Origin: Sipunculus nudus
Taxonomy: Eukaryota; Annelida; Sipuncula; Golfingiida; Sipunculidae
Length of the DNA: 64,000 nucleotides
NCBI GenBank assembly: GCA_026874595.1
Contig: CM049307.1
Coordinates: 64,474,870 to 64,538,869 of the forward strand
Direction: 5' to 3'
Positions 1-12,700 of this stretch are shown piece after piece. The translations under genes and the position numbers were made by a program. Below the pieces are notes generated by a model, which saw only the letters and a program-made list of their open reading frames with translations, searched no databases and was not told the origin of the DNA. Each line of letters opens with the position of its first letter. The stretch's first letter is position 1.

Positions 1-609
1 TGGGCTTGTGAGCGGGATAACTCTAAAAGGATTCACAATAGGAATTTTATTTCTTTGGTGAAGTTGTATATCGACAAAATCTCGGTCAAGTTCAAAGATG
101 GGTGACCTTGACCTACTTTTCAAGGTCACAGAGCTTGTAATAGAATAAAACTTAGAAGCTTATTTTTCAGGAAGCATTTGGTGGATTGTTATGAATCATG
201 GTACATACCTCTCCGTTTTAAATTTATAACTGAGACATGTACAGATATACATCCATGTGAGAACAAATATTTAGTACTTGTTACTGTTACCACCTCTAAA
301 CACTGTTCTTTTGGCTGAGGGCTTTTGTCAGCTTCTGCTGATATTCGAATCATATACTGGTATATAATATATTGTAGCCAGCAGTATCATGACATGCAGA
401 GGATCTGTCTGAAAATGATTCTTGTTCTAAAGAGATTATATTTTCAACCATGTCAGTTTGTTTGTCTGTTACACAAAAAAATGTGGGACTGAAACCTTGT
501 TAATGTGGTTGCTATCTGTACAAAGGGGTGGATGTTGTAGGATTGTTTTCCTGTGGGAGAGGTATATATTTCATCGTGTTTACTAGTTTTATTTGATATG
601 ATTCCACAG
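1..609. other. NF-kB intron, 5-prime side of window
   Basis: No coding exon recognised. The first 130 bases contain repeat-like sequence with a TCAAGGTCA half-site in reverse (103-111) and another AAGGTCA nearby. Similar tracts occur at 18950-19330. Confidence 0.5.
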
Positions 610-768
610 CGGAGGAGGAGCACCAGGCTCTACGTCAGGCGGAGGAACAGGCCAAGTCCATGAAGCTGGATGCTGTGCGACTCTGTTTTGAAGCGTATCT
701 CCTAGACGAACAGGGAAGAATATACAGCAGGCTGCCTCCTGCTATATCTAAACCAATATTTGACAGCA
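610..768 (+). CDS. NFKB1: NF-kB p105 exon: end of RHD N-terminal domain
   Basis: Begins after a CCACAG acceptor with 2 nt of a codon and ends before donor GTGAGT at 769. Encodes a helix rich in Glu/Gln and then [14 protein letters not shown], matching the last strand and linker of the Rel homology N-terminal domain in p50 (family knowledge). The preceding exons, which carry the DNA-contact loop, are not in this window. Confidence 0.9.
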
Positions 769-3700
769 GTGAGTTCAGTATTTGAAAACCATATGTAGGT
801 TCATATCCAAAACATCTGCTCATAAACTGTGTTCTGCGAACTTCAGCAAATTTACTATCATTAATTAGGGCCTCTCTGATTATATCTACTGATATATTGT
901 TTGTACTAATATAGATCTTCTAGTCAGGTCTTTACCAAATGTGGAAATTATAATGACTGTCAAATACAGTTATAATTATTGTTAAAATTATATACTTGTG
1001 ATTAGTAACTGATAAATAGATAAGATTAGTTGGGGGCAGATTTTTTTTAATTGCAACCATTCTTCATTTCTAGTCTCCTGTTTAGATTCTGTACAAATAA
1101 TGAGATGATATTATTCACAGGATTTGAACAGTGTATGTTTAGTTGTCTCACTTGTTCATATGTTCCTCTAGATAGGTTCAAACATACTTTATTTCTTGAA
1201 TTCCATGTCACATTAATATACTTGTATTTATTTTAACAGAGGCCCCCGGTGCTGCCCCTCTGAAGATCTGTCGGATGGACCGGATGGCTGGATGTTGTAC
1301 CGGGAGTGAGGAAGTGTTCCTCCTGTGTGACCGGGTGCAAAAAGGTCAGTACCCACGGTCACTTTAGTAGCCCACTCTGTTCAGTACTCCACTGCCAATT
1401 CAATATCCCACTATCAGTTCAGTACTCCACTGCCAATGCAATATCCCACTATCAGTTCAGTACTCCACTGCCAATTCAATATCCCACTATCAGTTCAGAA
1501 TCCCACTGAATACTCAGAATAGGTTTTTACCATATATCCTTGTCTTTGAAAGTTTGCACAATGGCCCGAATACTCAGAATTTGTTTATACCACTGCATAC
1601 CCTTCTCAGCTTGAACAATAATTTCTTTGGTATCATGACCTCAAATTGACCAAATTTATCTAATAAAATCTGTGGGTATTGACACACAATGGCAAATTAT
1701 ATTAAAAGGTAAGGTAAAAAGTGCCATAGAACAATTTCTTTAATAAATGAAAGGAGTAAATTCATGGCAGATTTTGAATCGGTTAGCTCTCCCTTTTAGT
1801 ATAAGTAACTGGAGCTGGGTGATGGTTGACATGTGCCAGCTGATTTTTATATGCCTGTCTATGACAGGACTTATTATGGTTTACCAAGGGTCTGTACATC
1901 TAGCCATCCGCTCGTTAACTTTGAGTGACTAATCATGGCTTTTTGTCTCACCCAAGTTTGATCATTGGCAAAACCGATTAATATTTAACAAAATTCTTAT
2001 AGGTTTTCATGAAATCATTACAAATATTATCCAATAGAATTTCTCACTTGAATTACATTCCCAGCAAAATTCATGCATATTCAGTAAGGTCAGAGGTCAC
2101 AAGACATACAATGGGAGTATAATGCACCATTTGCAGTGGTCTTGTTTAAAATCATTTTCTTTTATTACTGCAGTGTAGCTCCTGATGCATAGCAGCCAGA
2201 CCCTTAAATGACTTTCTCAAAGGGATATGTGTAATGTAACTTGTTTGACAACTGTGTCATTTTTCTTCAGATGATATAGCAGTACGGTTTTATGAAGAGG
2301 CAGGAGATGGACAAATTAAATGGGAAAGCTATGGAGTGTTTGGTCCAGCTGATGTACATCGGCAGGTAAATGGGTCTAGACCTTGGTGTTTCTATTATGA
2401 TTTTAAAAGAAGTAAGGTTTTATTTACCACTAGCTGATAAACCCGGTATACCGGGCTAATTACCGGGGTGGGGGAGATATATTAACTGAGATATGGAATG
2501 TTGGCTCATTTTTCATTCTAAAAGTTAACAGAAAATATAGGTTTTCAGTGGGAAACTGTCTGAATAAGATATGTATAAATAATTTTTACATTTGTTTTGT
2601 GGCACCATGCTCATGGCAAGAAATAAATACCCTGGTATGTTTACCTTGAAGACCTGGTCAGTGATGATGTTTACAATGTGAACCGGAATGAAACGCGGGG
2701 GCATTCAGGTTTTTGATGATATTTGACTCGATTCTATCGTTGGACATATAAAGATTAGGTTGATGTGAGGAACACATGAAAGATTTATTAAATGTACGTT
2801 GCAAGGAAACTGTTCCTGAAGTAAGGAACAGAAATATGCATACCTCGTAATTAGCAGAGGCGGACCCAACGGGACTCCATGTAGAGGGTCCATATCCCAT
2901 TTTCAGCCACTGCAACCTTTTTTATTTCATCGTATCAGACAAATTTTGAGGCCTGAAACCCCCAACACCACTCCACCCCACCCCACCCCACGACTGTTCC
3001 TGAAATAGGGACCTTGAATTAGGTTTTGTCACTTATCCTCCTGGGTTGAACTCTCCATTTCATAAAGCGAGAAAAGTGTTTTTCTCTTTTACTGACCATG
3101 CACGTGGGTGAGAGCCTCATTCAAATGTAAGGACCGAAAGGCTCAAATCCCTCACTGAAAGCAAGCGTTATTCATATGAACAATAGTAGTGTTTGAGGTT
3201 GAGTGACCACGATTCACGCATTCCGGTCATTGCCGAAGGCAGTTCATCTGTGCTCGGTCTTACCTCCATGTAAGTCGGTAAAAACGGAAAAATCACTCAA
3301 AATTATATGTACATTAAAAATTATTTATTCTCATATCACCATTAATAAAGTTTTTTTAGAGAAAACTCAGGATTTTAAAACCTGTTAAGGCAAACCTGAC
3401 AAAGTGTCTTAAGAATTATGCTGCAGTATGTGATATCCTAAATTATGCCACCTAAACCTTTTTAGCTCAGCTGAATATAAGTCAACTGAGCTATTGTGAT
3501 TGTCCTTTTTCTGTTGGTTGCAATCCATCCTTTTTTAAACTGGCACGTTTTGAAACCATAGGAAGTATGAAACCAATATTTTTCCAAGAATGCCTACTGT
3601 TAAAACACTGGTGTTGTTTTGTTAGCTCAGCTAAGACATTAATTCCTATAATTTGTACATTCATCACTAACAGCAATTACTAAGTTTTCTTTTTTTCTGT

Positions 3701-6700
3701 TAGTCATGTCATAGTTATTTCTGCAATTATATTTTGTGTTTGACTACCCCAAATAACAAAGACAAAAAATGCATAACAATAGAAAAAAATCCTTTTTGCA
3801 TTTGCTAAGATTTTGCAAAATTAAAATGATTCCCTTGTTTTACATGCTTTGGTGTAGAAACAGGGAGACAGAGCTTCTAAAGTAAGACTTTTGTTAGTTT
3901 TCAAGGCATCTAAACATATTTGAATCTCACAAATATAGCAGAATGATAGAAGGATATGATGTGATACGTTCCTGTTATCTATTCTTGTCATCATGAAAAA
4001 CTACAATTTAGCTGGCTCAATTGTTTTATTGTATGTAACTTTAAATGTGATTTTCTCATTATATTTCAGTATGCTATTGTGTTCAAGACCCCTGCTTACT
4101 TTGATATCCACATAGACAAGCCAGTCCATGTGCTGGTACAGCTCAAACGGCTGTCAGATGATGAGAAGAGTGACCCTAAACCCTTCACTTACTTCCCACA
4201 GTCTATAGGTAAGATAGAAAAAGAGTGACCCTAAACCCTTGAAGCATTTACACTGGCTTAAAATGTACAGTACCAGTCATAGAATAAAACTCTAAAACTC
4301 TAAAGTCTAAAACTTACAACAATCTTGGACTTATAGACCAAGCTGATCACCCATTTCAGTGTTTGTAATATTGCTCTAACTTCATATTCCTGCTGTTACA
4401 TTATGTGTAGTCCCATTGAAATAACAAGAATATATAATGCAGGTGTAATGTCTTAATTTAGGTTTCTGTTGAAATGATATATGTAGCGTACCACTAGTGT
4501 GACAGAACTAACCAGTGGGTCTCATCTTTTCTTGTAGACAAAGAAGAAGTAGCAAAGAAGCGGAAGAAGAAAATATTTGGTAATTCAGTGAAGTTTCAGT
4601 TATTTTTTATTATGCATAATAGCAAACCAAAAGCAAAGCTTTCATCTTGGTATATCTTTGAAACAATCCAGTCTTGGTAAAAATACTTCATAATCATATG
4701 ATAGTCATAATTATATAATAATTGATACATAAAATAAGGATTTATATATAGTTTGTGCTCTCTTTTACTGTTATTTTATAAATTTGTAAGGTATTCATCA
4801 CAAAGTTAATTTTTAACACAGCTGACTTTCAGTTATGTATATTAATTATGATATGCTACTGAAAGGCACCATCCTAGCCATTCTGAGTGCTTAGGATGAG
4901 TCATTATAATGATTTGTTCAATCCATGTGAAATAAATAAGTTAAAATGAAAAAATCTGAAAATGCTCTTTTTTTTCTATAAATTTGAGAATATAGTTTTG
5001 AGCACCTTGAAGCCAGACTGTTGTGCTTGACAGTCAGACACAGTGTTTTGGTGAGTATGTAGAATTCCTGCAGTGATATCACCAGAAAACCAATAGCCAA
5101 TTTTGATTACAAAAAAAAAAAATTAGTGCCCAGATGTGCCTCTAAAATGCATTTTTCTAGCAGAGTCTTTGGATTGGTTAAAATTAAGGCTGTCGTTTGT
5201 GTCTTATTGTTGTATAACTAATCAAATCAATCAACTCAAATTATGCATTTTACTTGCACTGTCTTAGTATAGAAATCTGCTATAATGGAACATTGCTTAA
5301 CAAGCAGAATATACAGCCTTTTGAAATGAATGTTGGCTTCAACAAGACTAAATCCTTTGCATAATTTGACGAGCCCTCATGACCATGTGTTTTTGCTGTT
5401 AGGCTCCGGTGGAGGAGGATTTTTAGGAGGGTCACGAGAACCAAAGTCCAGTCTTGGAGGAGCTGGAGGAAGTGAAAACAGACCTTCAAACATTATCTTC
5501 AGCTCCAGCAACGCCTTCACGCCCATCAATAATGGTCAGTAGATACCTACAGCCTAATCATGTATCAGCAGAGAATTCATAATCATGTCAAATCATAGAT
5601 TATTCATTTTGATGCTGATTTTGATGTCAGTAAAATGATTTTTAGTGGTTTATGTGTGATTTTCAGATTTGTCCGATATAATTTTTTATAAACACTTTTA
5701 AATGTTGACTTAGAATTTATAGAGAATTCTTAAAGGGAGCCATATTTTGTTGTAGTTAAACTACTTATGTGAAGTGGGAGATGATGAAACGTGATTGATA
5801 TATTTGATAAACATCTGACACTAAATTGACATTGCTTTTATATATCAGAGAGTCAAGATTTATGCAGTGCTCCAGATTCAATGACTTTTACAAATAGTAA
5901 AACAGTAAAAATAGATTTTGTTAAAAAATATAAGTGAACTAAATTTATTTCTCATGAGTGTTGTTTCTTTCTTGTTCAGTTCTAATACATGTGTTTATAA
6001 CTGAACAGTATAAGAAAAAGCTTTAATAGATCTACTAACAATTTTATACATCAATATTGTGCATTAGAAACATATGATACAGTTTATTTAAAGTTACTTT
6101 GTGTTTGTGTAATTGATATTAAGGTACAGCTTGATGGGTTTAATAATCAAAACTTATCAGTCCTTAAGTTCTTAATGAAGTGATGCATTGGCATCTTATC
6201 ATCAGGTTCCTGTCAGTGGTAAACAGGGATGATAGTTAAGAACTGACATTGCTTGTTTTGTGACAGCCTTGCCAGCTGACTTACCTGTGTCACTCCCGGG
6301 CTATAACCTCCCTGAACCAAGCGTCTCTGACTCGGACTCGCTGGCCCCTCTGATCAGATCAAGCTTAATGTCAGTGGGCAACGACAGCCTCGGAATGGAT
6401 TCATCAGAGGACACTAAAAAACGTTCTCGGGATAAGGGTCTAAGGACAGATCAGGCAGCAAGTCACTCTGACAAAACTCTTCAATCTTCACCTTCTGCTG
6501 ATAAGCCTAAACAAACACATTCTGACAGCCATATTGATCAATCACGGCGGAAAAGTGAAGAAACAGACAAAGACATTAACAGAGCAGAGGACCAGTCTAC
6601 AGATCAGCAGATAAACAATAGCACGGATGACAGTGAGGATTTTGTAGATGCTCACAGTGACTATAACAGTGCTTCTGATGGAGAGGACTATTACTACGGT

Positions 6701-9700
6701 CACCCACACAGTCCAGTATATACCACGTCAGATAGTGAGGGCCCAGCATCCCTGGAGGGGTGGAGGCCACAGCTCTCCAAGCAGAATCAACTAGCAAACC
6801 TGAGTAAGTATCAGTGTACCCAGGTGGTAGCTATAGTGGTAACAGTAATATGAACACTCCTTACGTAATGGTAAGCACTACAGTCATGTTAATCTTCCTA
6901 GCTTCAACAAGTCCTTGTTTAAATTAGTGTGATCTGTTGGGTTTCACCTCCAGGAGTTGGCACAGGGCCAAGAATTTTATCTGTACCAAGGAGAGCTTGG
7001 TGCATCAATCTCCAAAGCATTAAACCATGTTTTAACCTTTCTGATGGTGGGGTGCTGTTTTTTCAGTCTCTGATTTTGCGGTGCTGTTTCTGTCTCTGAT
7101 ATTGTGGTGATGTGTTTCAGTGTCTGATGTTGTGTTGATGTGTTTCAGTCTCCGTTGTTGCGGCTGAACGGCTGCTACTGGCCTGCCAGGTGGCAGAACA
7201 GATCACTAAGGGTCTGCAGGCCCTAGCAATGACTGGCGATATATCTCACCTCCTGCTGCTCCTACGACACCTGACAGCCAATCAGGATGAGAACGGAGAC
7301 AAGTAAGTAGTGAAGGGGAGTCTAAATGGTCTCTCATATGTGTTTACTCCTTAAAATAAAAATACTTTAGGTTATTTTACTTTTGTTTTATTTTGTTAAA
7401 AGCCAAAATTTATCTATTGGACTCAACTGAAGTTGAAATATCCTAAAATTATCTTAGGCTGGATTTGCTGATACTATTAATGACTAAGGTAATATATAAT
7501 GTGTAGCACTTCATTCAGTGTGAACTTGGGTAAGTAGTGATTGTTTGTTTTTGTTTCAGTGTACTTCACCTAGGGATCATCCATCACCAGCCAGTCATTG
7601 TACAGGTCCTCATCCGTACCGTGAATACAATACCCCATCTAAACATCATTAACGAGCTCAACCTCCTCAAACAGGTAACGGCCTAGCTATCAACACAAGA
7701 CTATTATGAAGGAACATGTGCTGTTTGCTGTTTGGCTGACAGAATGCACCATGATCACATATTAGCCTTAAACTCTCCTATAACAGTGATTATTTTCTGT
7801 TAGGAAAATATTACAGAAGTGAATGTTGGTGGAATTACTGAAGTATATATTTCCTGGACAAAATATCAGATGATTTCCTATAAAGATGAGACCATTAATA
7901 GATCATTATTACATATAAAGGAACTAATGTTCAGATCAGTAATGCTTCCACTCCAATAGTGTCAGAGTGGCAGTGGATGACATTTCAAGAACAGAGCTGA
8001 CAAGGGGACTTGTTAAAAGTTCTTAATTGAAACAGATGAATATCCAGTGGTTTGTGGTCTTTTTTAAATATTTCCAAAAAAAATATATTTATGTCATATC
8101 ATCAAAGTAACCTCAGCACAGCATATTCTTAGTGCTAGTATACCAGGGTACACATGGCTTATCTACCAATGTTGATCACTTGATAGATGAATGTCTGTTA
8201 ATATCCCTGTTAACAGGCTCAACACAGAAAAATAACATGTCCCTTACCTTCTTTGTTTGGACATTGAACCTGTGTGTCAAATGTTGTAATGTAATGTCTT
8301 TAATCTTATTATATTTTACCGCCGTGGGTGTGGTCACCCAAGAGTATTATTCTGTCTTCTTTTCTGCCACAGATAGAGTCCTTCCCTGAGACTGTCCTTG
8401 TAGTATCTTCATGTTGTATCTCCGTGCCTTTATCAAAACCTTGACTGATTCTTTCCTCTCAAGCATTTCAAAAGTATTCATGTACTGCCATTTTCATATA
8501 GACTTAAACCAAGTTGCCGCAAGTTGCAAGACAGAATTAATGGTTTACTGTTGTAGATTAGCCCTGGTCTGACCGACTGTGTGATTTTGATTTCAGTCAC
8601 CACTCCACCTGGCATTTTTAACGGACCAGCCAGATGTTGCAGAACTTCTAACAAAACATGGAGCAGATCCAGGCCTGACAGACAGGAATGGAAACACAGT
8701 TTTCCACATAGCTGCCAAATATGATCGTAGCCAGTGTCTACGTTCTATAGTGCCAGTCAAGCACAAACACCAGGATAAGAAACCGTTCCCAGGAATCAAT
8801 ACGTTAAACTATGAAGGTGGGTGCCAGCTGGTTTGTGAAACAGATGATTATTAATGATTTATTTCAGTGAATTTTTAGATGCGCTTGTTGTTTTTTATGT
8901 TTTTGTAATATTCTTGTATATATTGAATTTTAATACAATATCAGTGAATCTTTTACATCTTTATATAATTTGATATTATTTTTGGGGGGATTTCCTATTT
9001 TTATTGGATATTTTACATAGAGGAACTCGGCTCAGATTAGCTCTAGATTATATTCAAAGTGAAAAGCGTTAGACTGATGTTGGGGATGATGATTTCAGAG
9101 TGATCATTTTGAAGCTAAAGGAACTAGAGTGTAATGTACTAGAGTTTAAAGCCAATGATTTAAAGTAACAGGTTTGAGGCTGATGAAATGAGAAAGACAG
9201 GGTTGAGGCTTGTACTATTAGAGTGACAGGTCAGAGGCTGATAATAAAATGAGTGACAAGTTTGAGGCATGCTTTTTATAGTGAGAGGTTTGAGGAAGGT
9301 GGTATCAGAGTAACAGGTTAGAGACTGATAATATGAGAATGATAGGTTAAAGGCTAGTGCTGTTAGAGTGACAGGTTTATGTTAATTTTTAAGGTTATAC
9401 TGCCCTGCACCTGGCCAGCATGTCAGGCAGCCCAAAAGTCATGAAACTGCTGATACAGGCACAGGCAGATGTCAACCATCCTGATGGTCGCAGCGGCCGG
9501 ACAGCCCTCCACCATGCTGTCCAGAATGAAAATGTTCCTGCGATTGGCAGCTTGCTCATGGAGGTAAAGTTACAGTCAATATTGTGCCTGCCAATGGCAG
9601 CCTGCTTATGCTGTTATGGTCAATTTAGTCATACCTGCTAAATTCAGCCATCTATTTTAGTTAAAGTTATTATAAATTTTCATGCAATTGGCAGCCTCAT

Positions 9701-12700
9701 TATGGCGGTAAAATGTCTCTGCTATTGACAGCCTTTAGAGGCAAAGCTGTCACAGCAGAGCCCATGGGCAGTGAATGATGAAGAAATATTAATATATATT
9801 TTGCTTGCTGACAGTGTAAAGAAAAGTTGGTATGAGATCATGAATAAAACTGCAAAACGTATATCTTGTTAATTTGACTTTGTAAGGCTTCCACATTACC
9901 AGTACGCATTACCACATTACCATTCCACAATACCAGTACGCATGCGCCGAATGGGTAGCACGCAAAAAGCGTGAGCTCAACAAAAAAACAGGTTCAAAAT
10001 GAAAAATCGAAAGAAAAAATAATGACAGATAAACAAAAGTCTAACCACTGAAGATACTAAGGATACCAGGTCGCTCCGAAGTGGAATAACCAACAAATAG
10101 TAAGTAAGAAACATTTTATACCAGCGCTAGGTGTGGGCCGGGCCCCTAGTAACAAAGAGGCCATTTTGTCGTGTGAAAATAAACACGCGAAAAAATAAAG
10201 TACAGAGATAAACAACAAGAACTCAAAATGGATGCGTCGTCCCAAATTGCACAGCAATTGGTATCCGCTCTACTGAATAAAGACGTTCAAAAATATTTTG
10301 AAAATTATATTGTTCACCCTCTAAGAACAGAATTGAAAGAACTGAAGACAGAAATAAAAAATCTCAAAGAAACAGTACAAGAAAACGAAACTGAAATTGA
10401 CGAACTGAGAACAGAAATGCAGGAATTGCAACGCAAACTTGCAAAGAAATGCGAAATCAAAACCATCAAAGAAAAAATTGAGCAACATAAAAAATGCAAA
10501 AACATTATTATCGAAGGCATCCAGCAAAGGATAAACGAAAACACAGCAAACCTAGTGGTGGAAACACTAAACAGAAATCTAAAACTGAGGAAACCCCTGA
10601 ACGAAAACGACTTGGACAGTGCCATCCGAATTGGAAAGAACACGGAAAATAGGCCGAAAAAAATTCTTGTCATATTCAAAAAAGAAAAAACAAAGGACAT
10701 TATATATCATGAAAAAAGATTACTACGAAAAAACAAAAATGAAAAAATATACATATCAGAGGATCTGACAAAAAAAACTGACGAACTGCTTTATGAATGC
10801 AGAAAAATGAAAAAGAACAAACAAATAAAGTCAGTTTGGACATACAAAGGTGACGTCTACGTTAAAGAAGACGACAAGACCACATCAACTCTAATTGAAG
10901 ACATAGAACATCTGGAACAATTCAAGGATTTTTTATTGATGTCAGCAAACAGCCGTGAGTCGCTACAGCTTGAAAGCCCCCACGGCTCTAAGAACAATTA
11001 AAGGTCAAAGGTCAATCGGCAACCCTAGAAGTTCGTAAATCAGCCGGTAGATGTCGCCCGAAATAAAACAAAGGAACGAACTTCCGGCGGTCGATTAATC
11101 TTGATAAATGATACTTTAACGAGCCTTTAAAGATATATATATATATACTTGTTTCATTATTTGATCTTTAAGATTAACAACGTGAAGGTGAGTCGTCAAT
11201 TTTGTATATTAAACATACTATGCAAAAGAATATTATGAAAATTTAGGCGACTCATCATCCGTTGTAAAGGAAACAGAACCGAACCTGTCGGATGTAAACC
11301 TCAAAGCTCAATCAAGGATTAAACTTTTAAAGCATACAAAATCAAACTTCTAATCTAATTTCTTTTATGATACTACTGAACTTGTTACTATTACTCTCTA
11401 ACCGTTCTATCTGGTAACATATACGGTTATTATCTATATTTTACTATCTAGAATATTTATATAAACTTAATTCTAAGATCCTAACTTCTATACTTTTGAC
11501 CACAACTGTTACCTCCAAACAGTCGCTCTTTAATTCCCTAGTGGGTTAATTATTATTATTATTAATTTTAATCAAAGCATGTCAAATGAAGCAGACATAT
11601 TAAAAAACTTTGGAGGAATAGCCAACAATAATCTATCAAAAATCTTAAATTTAATTGAAAACAAGACAGATAAATACACACACACAATCCAAAACCCAAA
11701 CTCATTCTACTACACTACAGATACACTAAACCAAACCTTAAAACAACCAAATAAATTTACATTAATATCACTGAACTGCCAAAGCATTAATGCAAAACAT
11801 GACAAAATATCACTACTACTAGAAGAACTAATATCAAATAATATCGAAATCAGTGCTCTATGCTTACAAGAAACGTGGTTACATAATGACTCGGACATAA
11901 GTACACTACAACTAAACAATTATAACTGCATACACAAAGGCAAACACTGCACAGAACATGGAGGACTAATAATATATCTACATAAAAAATTTAAATATGA
12001 AATATACCAACCAATTATCAAAACAGAAAACTGGGAGGGATTATTTATAAAGGTAAAGTTACCTGAGACAAATAAAATTATCAAACTAGTTAATATATAT
12101 AAACCACCATATAATAATAATATAGAAGACATCAACCAATTTATTGAAGAACTAACTATGCATCTCTATCACATCAATAAACACAACTCTGACATAATTA
12201 TAGCTGGTGACTTTAACATAGATCTACTCAAAATAAAAACCAAAACAGCACACCGTAACTTTTTGGAATCAGTACACGCACATGGACTTCACGCAAACAT
12301 AACCATACCGACCCGCATCACAGACACCTCAGCTACACTCATCGACAACATATTCTCAAACGTCCCACCACGCCACAGCCAGTCAGGTGTTCTTATTAAC
12401 AACATATCTGATCACCTACCATGCTACATATCCATTAATATAGCTGCTCAATACAAAAAAACTAATAAACAACACTACAACCTCAGGCGCAACATCACCC
12501 CACAAACCATAAACTCCCTCCATAACGACTTGACAAACGCTAAAATTGTTGATAAAATAAGTCTAGACATGTCCTCTAACCCAAATATAAATTACAATAT
12601 TCTAGAAAATATTCTGACTCAAGCAATAAATAAAAACATGCCTTTAAAGAAAATAAAATTTAACAAATATAAGACAAAAAAAACAAACTGGATAACTTTT

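Noticed and set aside
2442..2455. CCCGGTATACCGGG palindrome as an operator or transcription-factor site
   Set aside because: It is a single occurrence at the edge of repeat-like GC-rich sequence. There is no partner or gene context to support a regulatory role.
6260..6266. Upstream ATG in frame with the large NF-kB exon
   Set aside because: The acceptor TGTGACAG at 6266 and the fit with the preceding exon show this ATG is intronic.
10314..10700. Minus-strand Phe/Ser-rich ORF over LINE ORF1
   Set aside because: Shadow of the A-rich ORF1 codons; the sense strand has clear family motifs.
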